Assembly: GCA_039026975.1 (NCBI GenBank)
Contig: JBCCLI010000101.1
Coordinates: forward strand, 1-17,314
Length of the DNA stretch: 17,314 nt
Origin: JBCBKZ01 sp039026975
Lineage (GTDB): Bacteria; Bacteroidota; Bacteroidia; J057
Reading direction: 5' to 3'
A program made the translations under genes and the position numbers. Below are positions 7,523 to 15,751 of this stretch, piece after piece. Each line of letters opens with the position of its first letter. Position 1 is the first letter of the stretch. The notes under the pieces are model-generated. The model was given only the letters and a program-made list of their open reading frames with translations, was not told the DNA's origin and made no database searches.

Positions 7523-7928
7523 TCTCCTGCACCCACTCTTCTGCCGGCCACACAAATGTGATTTTCCGAGGCTTCCCGTGTATTTGGGTGTCATATTCTG
7601 CGTCAGCGTAGATAGCTATATGGGTGCCATCCTTCCTGACCACCACCCAGTTCCTTACTATTTCATCTTTAAACTTGAGAAAGAGATCATGCTGTTCCTG
7701 TAGGCTATCTTTCTGAATATCCTGCACCACCATCAAAAAAGAATTTCCTATTAGTTCCTCCCTACCATATCCATACATCCTACAGTAATTCTCATTGACA
7801 GCGGCAAAATTTCCTAGCTCATCTGTAATACAAATTGCCAGCGGAGTACTTTCTATCACTTCCTGAAAGGCTTCAGGACGTTTGACCAGTTCTTTTTTAA
7901 CTCTGTCCGTTTCCTGTAAATCTATCAT
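7488..7928 (-). CDS. Stand-alone PAS domain protein
   Basis: A small soluble protein of 146 residues made almost entirely of one PAS fold (about 20-128). The core signature is clear: PLAICITDELGNFAAVNENY, then CRMYGYGREELIGNSF, then the beta-sheet half with RNWVVVRKDGTHI. No histidine kinase, GGDEF or DNA-binding output domain follows and no membrane segment is seen, so it would act by binding a partner or a small ligand. It is not a LOV photoreceptor, since the flavin-binding NCRFLQ motif is absent. Its coding end lies inside the last 35 bases of the convergent merR gene. Its start is divergent from the DUF2807 gene, with 192 bp between them. A functional link to the MerR regulator is possible but unproven. 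Confidence 0.85.
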   Translation of the reverse strand: MIDLQETDRVKKELVKRPEAFQEVIESTPLAICITDELGNFAAVNENYCRMYGYGREELIGNSFLMVVQDIQKDSLQEQHDLFLKFKDEIVRNWVVVRKDGTHIAIYADAEYDTQIHGKPRKITFVWPAEEWVQEIMRSSDERAQK

Positions 7929-8120
7929 ATGCTTTTTCTGAATAAGTCAAATATACAGTTACTTTTCTGAATCATGGAAATAGCTAATACGTTCACTTGT
8001 TTTTATTCCCTCAGGCTAATCATAAAACAGGGAATCTCAAGTCCATAAAACCCTCTTTCAGATGCAACTATTTTACCTTAATTTCCATCTTTACTCAAAA
8101 GGAAAGTTAACACCATAAGA

Positions 8121-8816
8121 ATGAAAAAGTTATCCATATTCTTACTTATCCTCCTACCATTTACCGGGTATCTTAGTGCTCAAAGCTCTATCACTAGAGA
8201 GCTCCCTTATTTTGATGAAATAGAGTTTGGAGGTGCTGGAAAAATATTTTTAGTGCCAGGAGACGAACCTAGAATAGAAATACTGTCAGATAAAAGTAAG
8301 TCTGAAATAGTAGAGGATTTAGTAACAGAAGTATCTGGTGGTACGCTAGACATTTATTTGAAAGAGGGTAAATGGCATAAGGATCTAAAGCTTGTCCTTA
8401 CTATTACTTACCCTGCTTTGGAAAGGCTAAATATCTACGGAGCAGGCTCTGTCTACACAGAGGCGCCCATTATAACTGATAATTTCACCCTGGAAGTAGA
8501 AGGGGCAGAAAAAGCCGTGTTGGAACTGGATGTTAAATATGTGGAAGTATTGGTCTCAGGTGCTGGGGACATTGTACTCAGCGGAAAAGCGAGAGACCAA
8601 CGCATAGTAGCCTCAGGAGCTGCAAGCGTAAAAGCCATGGACCTGATTACCTCTCATACAGAAGCAGAACTTAACGGGGTAGGCAGCATAAAAGTGTATG
8701 CTAGTGAGTCCTTAGACGCTGAAGTAAATGGCATAGGATCTATCCAATATGCAGGAAACCCTGCTAATGTAAGGTCTAGCAAAGGAGGAATAGGCTCCAT
8801 TAAAGCAGTAAATTAA
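8121..8816 (+). CDS. Secreted DUF2807 (GIN domain) beta-repeat protein
   Basis: An exported protein of 231 residues of the GIN domain family (DUF2807, putative autotransporter adhesin head), common in Bacteroidota, function unestablished. A signal peptide spans residues 1-20 (ending in GYLSAQ). The mature part contains a repeating glycine turn of the form G-[AVI]-[GAE]-x-[IVA], with first glycines at 38, 107, 128, 147, 166, 186, 204 and 223; from 107 on the spacing is 18-21 residues, as expected for a right-handed beta-helix with one turn per repeat. No lipobox Cys and no C-terminal sorting domain is present, so it is probably periplasmic or loosely surface-associated. A purine-rich AAGGAAAG lies about 18 bases before the ATG. 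It forms a single-gene unit closed by the terminator at 8846-8876. Confidence 0.88.
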   Translation: MKKLSIFLLILLPFTGYLSAQSSITRELPYFDEIEFGGAGKIFLVPGDEPRIEILSDKSKSEIVEDLVTEVSGGTLDIYLKEGKWHKDLKLVLTITYPALERLNIYGAGSVYTEAPIITDNFTLEVEGAEKAVLELDVKYVEVLVSGAGDIVLSGKARDQRIVASGAASVKAMDLITSHTEAELNGVGSIKVYASESLDAEVNGIGSIQYAGNPANVRSSKGGIGSIKAVN

Positions 8817-8845
8817 CTAATACCTACATAGAACTTATTCATGTT

Positions 8846-8876
8846 AGGGCTGGCCAGTGGTCAGCCTTAATTTTTT
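8846..8876 (+). terminator. Rho-independent terminator after the DUF2807 gene
   Basis: A 10-bp GC-rich stem (8846-8855 with 8859-8868), including two G-U pairs, has a three-base loop AGT and is followed by AA and six T residues (8871-8876). It lies 30 bases after the stop codon. The classic layout makes this the most typical intrinsic terminator in the window and separates the DUF2807 unit from the cytochrome lipoprotein cassette. Confidence 0.9.
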
Positions 8877-8951
8877 AGTATAGGCAGTATTTCTAAATGA
8901 GAATAACCTCTTGATTAGCAGAATCTAAGCTATTATAGCCTTCTTCTCATC

Positions 8952-11900
8952 ATGCGTATCCTAAGGTTCATTTCTCTAGTTATACTTTGGGTAGCAGTAA
9001 GCCAACTACTATCCTGTGGGCCCAGTATTCCTGCTGAGGTAGAACTGGTAGTGAATGAATTACCAGCAGAAATAGACTTTAACTTCCACGTGAGACCTAT
9101 TCTTTCTGACAGGTGCTTTTCCTGCCATGGGCCAGATCCCGGAAGCAGACAAGCTGACTTACGCCTAGACCTGAAAGAAGAGGCCTTTGCTACCCTTAGT
9201 AGTGGGAGAGGAAGCGCTTTTGTGGCAGGAAGTATAAGGAAGAGTCAGGCTATCCAACGCATCCTGACAGAAGATCAAGAGATTCTCATGCCACCCCCAT
9301 CTTCTCACCTTCAGCTTACTACCAGGGAGAAGGCTATCCTCTTAAGATGGGTGCAGCAAGGGGCCAAATGGAAGCAACACTGGGCTTTCACTCCCCCTGA
9401 AAACCCCACTATCCTTACGCAAGCTCATGAAGATACGCAACCCCTAAATCCCATTGACCATTTTGTATTTGATAAGCTCCAACGCGCAGGTCTATCTCCT
9501 TCACCAGAAGCTAGTAAAGAAAGGCTACTCCGGCGGGTGAGTTTTGACCTGAGAGGCCTCCCTCCTTCTGTAGCTGAGCTGAACTCCTTTCTCTCAGATA
9601 CTTCTGAGCATGCTTATGAACGCATGGTAGATGCCTTCCTCAGGTCTGAAGCGGCGGCAGAGCGGCTAGCCATGGAATGGATGGATGTGGCTAGATATGC
9701 GGACTCTCACGGCTTGCATGCAGATGGCTGGCGAAGGATGTGGCCATGGAGGGACTGGGTGATCAACGCATTCCATGAAAATATGCCCTATGACCAGTTT
9801 GTAACTGAACAGCTAGCAGGAGATCTTCTCCCACAGGCCAGCCGTTCTCAAAAGTTAGCCACTGCCTTCAATAGGAATCATCCCATGACTGCAGAAGGAG
9901 GCGTAATAGATGAAGAGTTTAGGCTAAGTTACGTGTTTGACAGAGCAGAGACAGTAGGGACAGCTTTTCTAGGCCTTACCTTAAACTGCGCGCGCTGCCA
10001 TGACCATAAGTTCGATCCGCTGTCCCAGAAAGAGTACTACCAGTTTACCTCCTTTTTCAATAACATTAAGGAACTTGGAATGACTGGTAATGATGGGAAC
10101 TATGGTCCCCTGCTACGTACAGAAGATGAAGAAACGCGTAATAAAATCCACATTCTCGAACAGCAAATAGCAGAGAAAAAGAAAGAAGTAGCCCTAACCA
10201 AGCAGCAAGTAGCTAGCACCCAAAATTTTCTAAAAAAGCTACCTGGCCAGCGCATTGTCCACGGTAAGCAGTATCACTATCCGCTAGAGAGTATCAGAGC
10301 TAGGAAGGCACAAGAGAAAGCAGGAACCTGGTATTTCAGAAATAGCATAGATAATAATTTCATTATAGATAATACCCTAAGGGCTTTCTCCCATAGGCCT
10401 TCAAAACTGGTAAAAGGTAAGTACGGTAATGCCCTTTCTTTTGAAGGAAATTTCGACTGGCTGCACCTAAGGAAAACAGGGCTGATAGAAGTATATGACT
10501 CCTACTCAGCCGCCATGTGGATAAATACCACCAAGAGAAAAGAAGGCCGGACCCAGAGTCTCCTTAGTACGGCTGGCACTAAGGATGAAGCCTGGAGAGG
10601 ATGGGACTTCTTCCTTGATAGCCATAACCGACTTAATGTTCGACTCATACACTGTCTCCCTCATAACTACCTACATGTGCGTACCCTGGACTCTCTATCC
10701 ACCCATACCTGGAAACATGTAGCGTTTACTTATGATGGCTCTGGAGATGGAGAAGGCATACACCTATTCATAGATGGGAAAAAGATGCCTACTCATACGC
10801 CTTATGACCGCTTGTATAAATCCATTCTCCCTACTAATGTAGCAGATAAGCAGTCAGATAAGCGTCCCATTAGAGTAGCTACCAGCTATAGAGCATTTAC
10901 AGGTGAATATGGTGTATTTAAAGGACGAATAGATGAAATTAGGCTCTTTGAAAGAGCACTAAGCCCACTGGAGATAGGGTTTATTGCGGGGATTTATTCT
11001 CCTGAATCCCATAAGGCTGGCAAAATTCCAAGCTCACTAATAGCAGAATATTGGCTGGATAAAAGCCCCCAAGTTCAAGAGAAAGAGAGGGAGCTTTATA
11101 ACTTGAGAAAGGACTGGTTAGCAGTAATGAATACACTCCCAGAGGTAATGGTCATGGAAGAACTACCTCAAGCGCGAAAGGCGTTTGCCTATAACAGAGG
11201 GGAGTATGATTCTCCTATATATGAGGTCTTTCCTGCTACCCCTGAAACGGTCCTACCATTTCCTGAGGAGCTTCCGCCAAATAGATTAGGCTTAGCCCAA
11301 TGGCTGTTTGACAGCAAAAATCCTTTGACAGCCAGGGTAACAGTCAACCGCTATTGGCAGATGTTATTTGGGACAGGGCTCGTAAAAACTCCCCATGATT
11401 TTGGGGTACAAGGAGATCTTCCCTCTCATCCTGAACTGCTGGACTGGTTAGCCATTCATTTCAGAGAAAGTAAATGGGATGTCAAAGCCCTCCTAAAAAC
11501 CATGGTTATGTCCCATACCTACAGACAAGACTCTAAGGTGTCAGAAGCTTTGATAAATCTAGACCCCGAAAATCGGCTATTGGCGAGAGGACCTAGTTAT
11601 CGTCTTCCTGCAGAGATGATCCGAGATAATGCCTTAGCTGCCAGCGGACTCTTGGTGCATAAACTTGGTGGGAAAAGTGTACGTCCCTACCAGCCTAAGG
11701 GCCTATGGATAGAAAAAAGTACCTTCTCAGCTAAACTACTTAGGTATGAAGAAACCCAGGGGGATGACCTGTATAGGAGGAGCTTATACACCTTTGTGAA
11801 AAGAACCTCTCCCCACCCTGCCATGACCGCCTTTGATGCGCCCAACAGGGATATATGTGTGCTTAAGCGAGAAAAGACTAATACCCCTCTCCAATCATTA

Positions 11901-12230
11901 GTGCTACTCAATGACCCCCAATTTGTAGAAGCTGCCAGGGTGCTAGCCCAACGTGTACAGGAGCTTAAAGAAAAGAATATTTCTGCCCACCTCACCTATG
12001 TCTGCCAGGCAGCCATAGGCAGAAAACCTACCCCCTCCGAATTTCAGCTGCTACATACCTATTTCACTGACCAATGGCAGTATTTCCAGAAGTTTCCCCA
12101 GAAAGCTAAAGCACTCCTTAACATAGGAGAATACCCTGGAAATTCTACCCTGGATGAAGCATATACCGCAGCCTTAACTATGGTGAGTAGTACCCTCTTA
12201 AATCACGATGAAGCCTACATGAAAAGGTAG
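8952..12230 (+). CDS. PSCyt1-DUF1549-LamG-DUF1553 lipoprotein, copy 1
   Basis: A 1,092-residue exported multidomain protein. An N-terminal signal ends in the lipobox LLSC, so Cys22 is the likely lipidated residue. A planctomycete-type cytochrome c domain (PSCyt1, PF07635) follows with heme motif C55-F-S-C58-H59. DUF1549 (PF07583, about 165-375) carries a second CxxCH, C346-A-R-C349-H350, followed by DHKFDP. Then come a coiled coil (about 394-430), a LamG/concanavalin-like domain (about 490-680, with FIDGKK and DEIRLFERAL) and DUF1553/PSD1 (PF07587, about 775-1040, with GLAQWL and LTARVTVNRYWQ). The two CxxCH motifs suggest covalent heme, thus electron transfer; LamG suggests glycan binding. 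The biochemical function of DUF1549/DUF1553 is not established. No canonical Bacteroidota surface-export signal follows Cys22, so the periplasmic face is likelier than the cell surface. It is the upstream member of a tandem pair. No Shine-Dalgarno is visible before the ATG. Confidence 0.93.
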   Translation: MRILRFISLVILWVAVSQLLSCGPSIPAEVELVVNELPAEIDFNFHVRPILSDRCFSCHGPDPGSRQADLRLDLKEEAFATLSSGRGSAFVAGSIRKSQAIQRILTEDQEILMPPPSSHLQLTTREKAILLRWVQQGAKWKQHWAFTPPENPTILTQAHEDTQPLNPIDHFVFDKLQRAGLSPSPEASKERLLRRVSFDLRGLPPSVAELNSFLSDTSEHAYERMVDAFLRSEAAAERLAMEWMDVARYADSHGLHADGWRRMWPWRDWVINAFHENMPYDQFVTEQLAGDLLPQASRSQKLATAFNRNHPMTAEGGVIDEEFRLSYVFDRAETVGTAFLGLTLNCARCHDHKFDPLSQKEYYQFTSFFNNIKELGMTGNDGNYGPLLRTEDEETRNKIHILEQQIAEKKKEVALTKQQVASTQNFLKKLPGQRIVHGKQYHYPLESIRARKAQEKAGTWYFRNSIDNNFIIDNTLRAFSHRPSKLVKGKYGNALSFEGNFDWLHLRKTGLIEVYDSYSAAMWINTTKRKEGRTQSLLSTAGTKDEAWRGWDFFLDSHNRLNVRLIHCLPHNYLHVRTLDSLSTHTWKHVAFTYDGSGDGEGIHLFIDGKKMPTHTPYDRLYKSILPTNVADKQSDKRPIRVATSYRAFTGEYGVFKGRIDEIRLFERALSPLEIGFIAGIYSPESHKAGKIPSSLIAEYWLDKSPQVQEKERELYNLRKDWLAVMNTLPEVMVMEELPQARKAFAYNRGEYDSPIYEVFPATPETVLPFPEELPPNRLGLAQWLFDSKNPLTARVTVNRYWQMLFGTGLVKTPHDFGVQGDLPSHPELLDWLAIHFRESKWDVKALLKTMVMSHTYRQDSKVSEALINLDPENRLLARGPSYRLPAEMIRDNALAASGLLVHKLGGKSVRPYQPKGLWIEKSTFSAKLLRYEETQGDDLYRRSLYTFVKRTSPHPAMTAFDAPNRDICVLKREKTNTPLQSLVLLNDPQFVEAARVLAQRVQELKEKNISAHLTYVCQAAIGRKPTPSEFQLLHTYFTDQWQYFQKFPQKAKALLNIGEYPGNSTLDEAYTAALTMVSSTLLNHDEAYMKR

Positions 12231-12483
12231 ATTCCTGAAAAAGGCGTTTATGAGCATTACTTTTTAGGAACTAAGCCCTCAACCTTCAGCAGCCTCAGTA
12301 AGGAAGACATAGGTATACTCCTTTCAAAAAAACTAAATCCTGTACAGTTGAAGTATAGTAAGAATACCCACTGCTACTTTCCTTTTAGTACCAATAACAC
12401 TATCTTATCTCTAACACTGTATACATCTAGCTTTCTTATTTAGATTTTATACCCTTTTGAAGGAGGGTAAAAGGCTTGAGAAA
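12231..12483. other. 253-bp gap between the tandem paralogues
   Basis: No gene is seen. An imperfect inverted repeat (12232-12243 with 12260-12270, one bulged G, 16-base loop) directly follows the stop codon of copy 1 and could weaken read-through. The gap is far longer than the 10- and 7-base gaps further down the cassette, so copy 2 probably has its own promoter, although no clear promoter boxes were recognised. An AAGGAGGG tract occurs at 12460-12467, 16 bases short of the ATG. Confidence 0.4.
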
Positions 12484-15400
12484 ATGTGGACTACTTACTG
12501 GTTTCCTTCATTCGCTTTGGGATGCTTACTGGTATTCCTCCAAGCATGTACACCGCCTATTCCAGAAGAAGTGGCAGTGGCTTATAAGGACCTACCCGAA
12601 AAAATAGATTTCAACTTTCACGTTAAGCCCCTGCTTTCTGACAGGTGCTATCATTGTCATGGGCCAGATGAAGCCGCTCGCCAAGCGGATTTAAGACTAG
12701 ACCTGGAAGAAGAAGCCTTTGCCAAACTCGCCAGTGGAAGTGGCTACGCCCTGGTAGCTGGAAACATTTCCAAAAGTAAGCTCGTCCAGAGAATTCTTAC
12801 AGATGACCCGGAAACCCTCATGCCCCCTCCTGAATCTCATCTCAGCCTAACGGAACAAGAAAAAGCCATTCTCATTAAATGGATAGAACAAGGGGCGGAG
12901 TGGAAAAACCACTGGGCATTTACTACCCCCGACCAGCCGGTTATACCTGAGGTCAGGCCTCCCTACCCTACTCCTGCTAATCCTATTGATAATTTCGCCT
13001 TTGCTAAGCTGGCGCAGGAAGGACTCACCCCCTCTGATCCAGCCAGTAAAGAAAGGCTCCTAAGAAGGGTGAGTATGGACCTAACAGGTTTACCCCCCAC
13101 TATTCAGGAAATAGAAGCCTTTCTGGCTGATGATAACCCTGAGGCTTATGAAAAAGTAGTAGATGGCTTACTGGATTCTCCTGCCGCTGCAGAAAGATTG
13201 GCTATGGATTGGATGGACCTGGCCCGCTATGCTGATTCTCACGGGATGCATGCAGACGGTTGGCGTATGATGTGGCCCTGGCGGGACTGGGTTATTAGGG
13301 CTTTTCAGGAGAATATGCCCTATGACCAATTTGTGCTGGAACAACTGGCAGGTGATATGCTCCCTGATGCCAGCAGAGATCAGAAACTAGCGACAGCCTT
13401 CAACAGGAATCACCCCATGACAGCAGAAGGTGGGGTCATAGATGAGGAGTTCAGGCTAAGCTATGTATTTGATAGGTCTGAAACGGTGGCTACGGCCTTT
13501 TTGGGGTTGACCTTAAACTGTGCTCGCTGTCATGATCATAAATTCGACCCCCTTTCACAGAAAGAATACTATGAATTCACAGCCTTCTTCAATAATGTGA
13601 AGGAACTGGGTATGACAGGAGATGATGGGAATTATGGGCCCATGGTTTCTGTAGCAGATACAGAAACGGAAGAAAAAATTCAACAGATCAAGGCCCTCAT
13701 ACAGAAGGAAGAAAAAAAGCTCTTACGTACTCAGCAGGAAGTAGCCCAGACGGCCTCCTTTGTGAAAAAGCTGCCCAAGCATCTTAACGGAAGAGTAGGG
13801 TATTATCCACTTGAATCTGCCCGTAAAGTACGTCCTGGGGATAAAAGTAGAGGATGGGAAGGAAATATAGCCGGTCATTTCCTGGCAGATGGCAATCCGA
13901 AAGCCTTCAGCAGAAAAATGCATGAATCCACAGAAGGAAAGATTGGGAACGCATGGGAATTTGATGGAGACTATGATGCACTTTACCTAAAGGATGTAGG
14001 CCTGATAGAAGTGTATGAGCCTTTCTCAGCAGGATTATGGCTGAATACTACCAAAAAAGAAAAAGGGAAAAGTCAGAGCCTACTATGTACAGCGGGTGAT
14101 AAAAATAATTTCTGGCGAGGATGGGATTTCTATCTAGACACCTTGAATAGACTGAATGCCAGGCTTATCCATTCTTTTCCCCATAATTACATTCACATAA
14201 GAAGTGAGGAAGAAATATCTACCAATACCTGGAAACATGCTGCCTTCACATACTCAGGAAGTGGAAAAGCGACAGGGCTGGAGCTGTATATTGATGGAAA
14301 AAAAGCTAAGACGGAGGTGATTTTTGACCAGCTGTATAAAACCATTTATCCCGTCAGCGTAGGCGTACACACAAAAGAGGATAGGCCCATAAGAGTAGGG
14401 CTAAGTTACCGGAATTACACAGGAGAAGCAGGTATTTTTAAAGGAAAGCTTGATGACATTCAGCTGTTTAACAGACAGCTGAGTGAGATAGAAGTAGCAT
14501 TCATGACGGGAGAATGGAATCCTGAACAAGCTCCCCCAACTAAAGAGCAAATGAAGGCCTACCATCTGCTCAATCATCCCACAATCAACGCTGAAAGGAA
14601 ATCCCTACAAAAGGTACAGGAAGAACAATTAGCCCTTCTGAATGGCATTCCGGAGGTCATGGTGATGGAAGAATTACCTAAGCCAAGGACTACCTATGCC
14701 TACAGCCGTGGAGCGTATGATTCTCCCATGTATGAAGTTCAGGCAGCCACACCCAGTTTCATTTTCTCCCTTCCGGAAGATCTACCTAAAAATAGGCTAG
14801 GCCTAGCCAAATGGCTATTTCATGAAGAGAACCCCTTGACGGCCAGGGTAACGGTTAATAGATACTGGCAGATGATTTTTGGAAGGGGACTAGTAAAAAC
14901 ACCTCAAGACTTTGGGGTACAGGGCGCATTACCTACTCACCCAGCCTTACTGGACTGGCTCTCTATTTCTTTCAGAGAGAGTGGATGGGATGTAAAAGCC
15001 CTGCTGAAGACCATGGTCATGTCTTACACCTACAGGCAAGACTCAGAAACGGATGCCCCCTTAAGAAACAGAGATCCAGAAAACCTTCTACTGGCCAGAG
15101 GGCCTAGTTATCGCCTGCCGGCAGAGATGATACGGGATAATGCTTTAGCTGCTAGTGGCCTCCTTGTTCAGGAAGTAGGAGGGGAAAGCGTGAGGCCCTA
15201 CCAGCCAGAAGGGCTATGGATAGAAAAAGGTAATTTCTCACATAGGCTCTTGCGGTACCAGGAGACTAAAGGGGACAGCCTGTATAGAAGGAGTCTCTAT
15301 ACCTTTGTGAGACGTACCTCTCCTCATCCTGCCATGACCGCCTTTGATGCACCTAACAGAGATGTGTGTACCATCAAGCGAGAAAATACAAATACCCCTC

Positions 15401-15741
15401 TCCAGGCGCTAGTCCTATTAAACGATCCTCAGTTTGTAGAAGCTGCCAGGGTCATGGCTGAGCGTATGCAACTGGAAGGAGGTGAGAACTTGGAGGCACA
15501 AATAGACTATGCTTTTATGCGCACAACTGGCCGTAAGGTCAGGCCAGCAGAAATGAAACTGTTTAAAGAACTCTTCCAACAACAGTTGAAAGGCTTCCAG
15601 GAAAATCCCAGGCAGGCAGAGGCACTACTGGCGGTAGGAGAATATCCTACAGTTAACAAGCTAAATACAGCCCATACTGCTGCGCTGGCCATGCTGACTA
15701 GCACCATGTTTAACCATGATGAGGCATATATAAAAAGATAA
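12484..15741 (+). CDS. PSCyt1-DUF1549-LamG-DUF1553 lipoprotein, copy 2
   Basis: Paralogue of the preceding gene with the same domain order, about 1,085 residues. Counted from the ATG at 12484, the lipobox Cys (LQAC) is residue 22, the first heme motif CYHCH begins at 55 and the second, CARCH, at 346, exactly as in copy 1, which favours this start. A TTG at 12457 would add MKEGKRLEK, giving the signal a positively charged n-region that the short form (MWTTYW) lacks, so the start is not fully settled; AAGGAGGG lies rather far (16 bases) before the ATG. DUF1549 and DUF1553 are strongly conserved between copies, while the coiled coil, LamG and the C-terminal tail have diverged. Only 10 bases separate it from the DUF1501 gene, so the two are surely co-transcribed. 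The probable role is as for copy 1, perhaps with a different glycan or partner preference. Confidence 0.92.
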   Translation: MWTTYWFPSFALGCLLVFLQACTPPIPEEVAVAYKDLPEKIDFNFHVKPLLSDRCYHCHGPDEAARQADLRLDLEEEAFAKLASGSGYALVAGNISKSKLVQRILTDDPETLMPPPESHLSLTEQEKAILIKWIEQGAEWKNHWAFTTPDQPVIPEVRPPYPTPANPIDNFAFAKLAQEGLTPSDPASKERLLRRVSMDLTGLPPTIQEIEAFLADDNPEAYEKVVDGLLDSPAAAERLAMDWMDLARYADSHGMHADGWRMMWPWRDWVIRAFQENMPYDQFVLEQLAGDMLPDASRDQKLATAFNRNHPMTAEGGVIDEEFRLSYVFDRSETVATAFLGLTLNCARCHDHKFDPLSQKEYYEFTAFFNNVKELGMTGDDGNYGPMVSVADTETEEKIQQIKALIQKEEKKLLRTQQEVAQTASFVKKLPKHLNGRVGYYPLESARKVRPGDKSRGWEGNIAGHFLADGNPKAFSRKMHESTEGKIGNAWEFDGDYDALYLKDVGLIEVYEPFSAGLWLNTTKKEKGKSQSLLCTAGDKNNFWRGWDFYLDTLNRLNARLIHSFPHNYIHIRSEEEISTNTWKHAAFTYSGSGKATGLELYIDGKKAKTEVIFDQLYKTIYPVSVGVHTKEDRPIRVGLSYRNYTGEAGIFKGKLDDIQLFNRQLSEIEVAFMTGEWNPEQAPPTKEQMKAYHLLNHPTINAERKSLQKVQEEQLALLNGIPEVMVMEELPKPRTTYAYSRGAYDSPMYEVQAATPSFIFSLPEDLPKNRLGLAKWLFHEENPLTARVTVNRYWQMIFGRGLVKTPQDFGVQGALPTHPALLDWLSISFRESGWDVKALLKTMVMSYTYRQDSETDAPLRNRDPENLLLARGPSYRLPAEMIRDNALAASGLLVQEVGGESVRPYQPEGLWIEKGNFSHRLLRYQETKGDSLYRRSLYTFVRRTSPHPAMTAFDAPNRDVCTIKRENTNTPLQALVLLNDPQFVEAARVMAERMQLEGGENLEAQIDYAFMRTTGRKVRPAEMKLFKELFQQQLKGFQENPRQAEALLAVGEYPTVNKLNTAHTAALAMLTSTMFNHDEAYIKR

Positions 15742-15751
15742 TTCCACCGCT

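Noticed and set aside
7488..7928. LOV-type blue light receptor
   Set aside because: The PAS domain lacks the flavin-binding NCRFLQ cysteine motif; the only similar Cys (NYCRMYGY) is in the ordinary PAS helix.
8952..12230. Surface-export signal on the lipoproteins
   Set aside because: The residues after the lipid-carrying Cys (GPSIP and TPPIP) do not match the acidic or K/Q-rich export signals described in Bacteroidota.
8952..15741. Sequence repeat or assembly artefact explaining the two near-identical large genes
   Set aside because: The copies differ throughout at the nucleotide level, including synonymous sites, and have diverged LamG domains and different upstream regions, so they are genuine paralogues.
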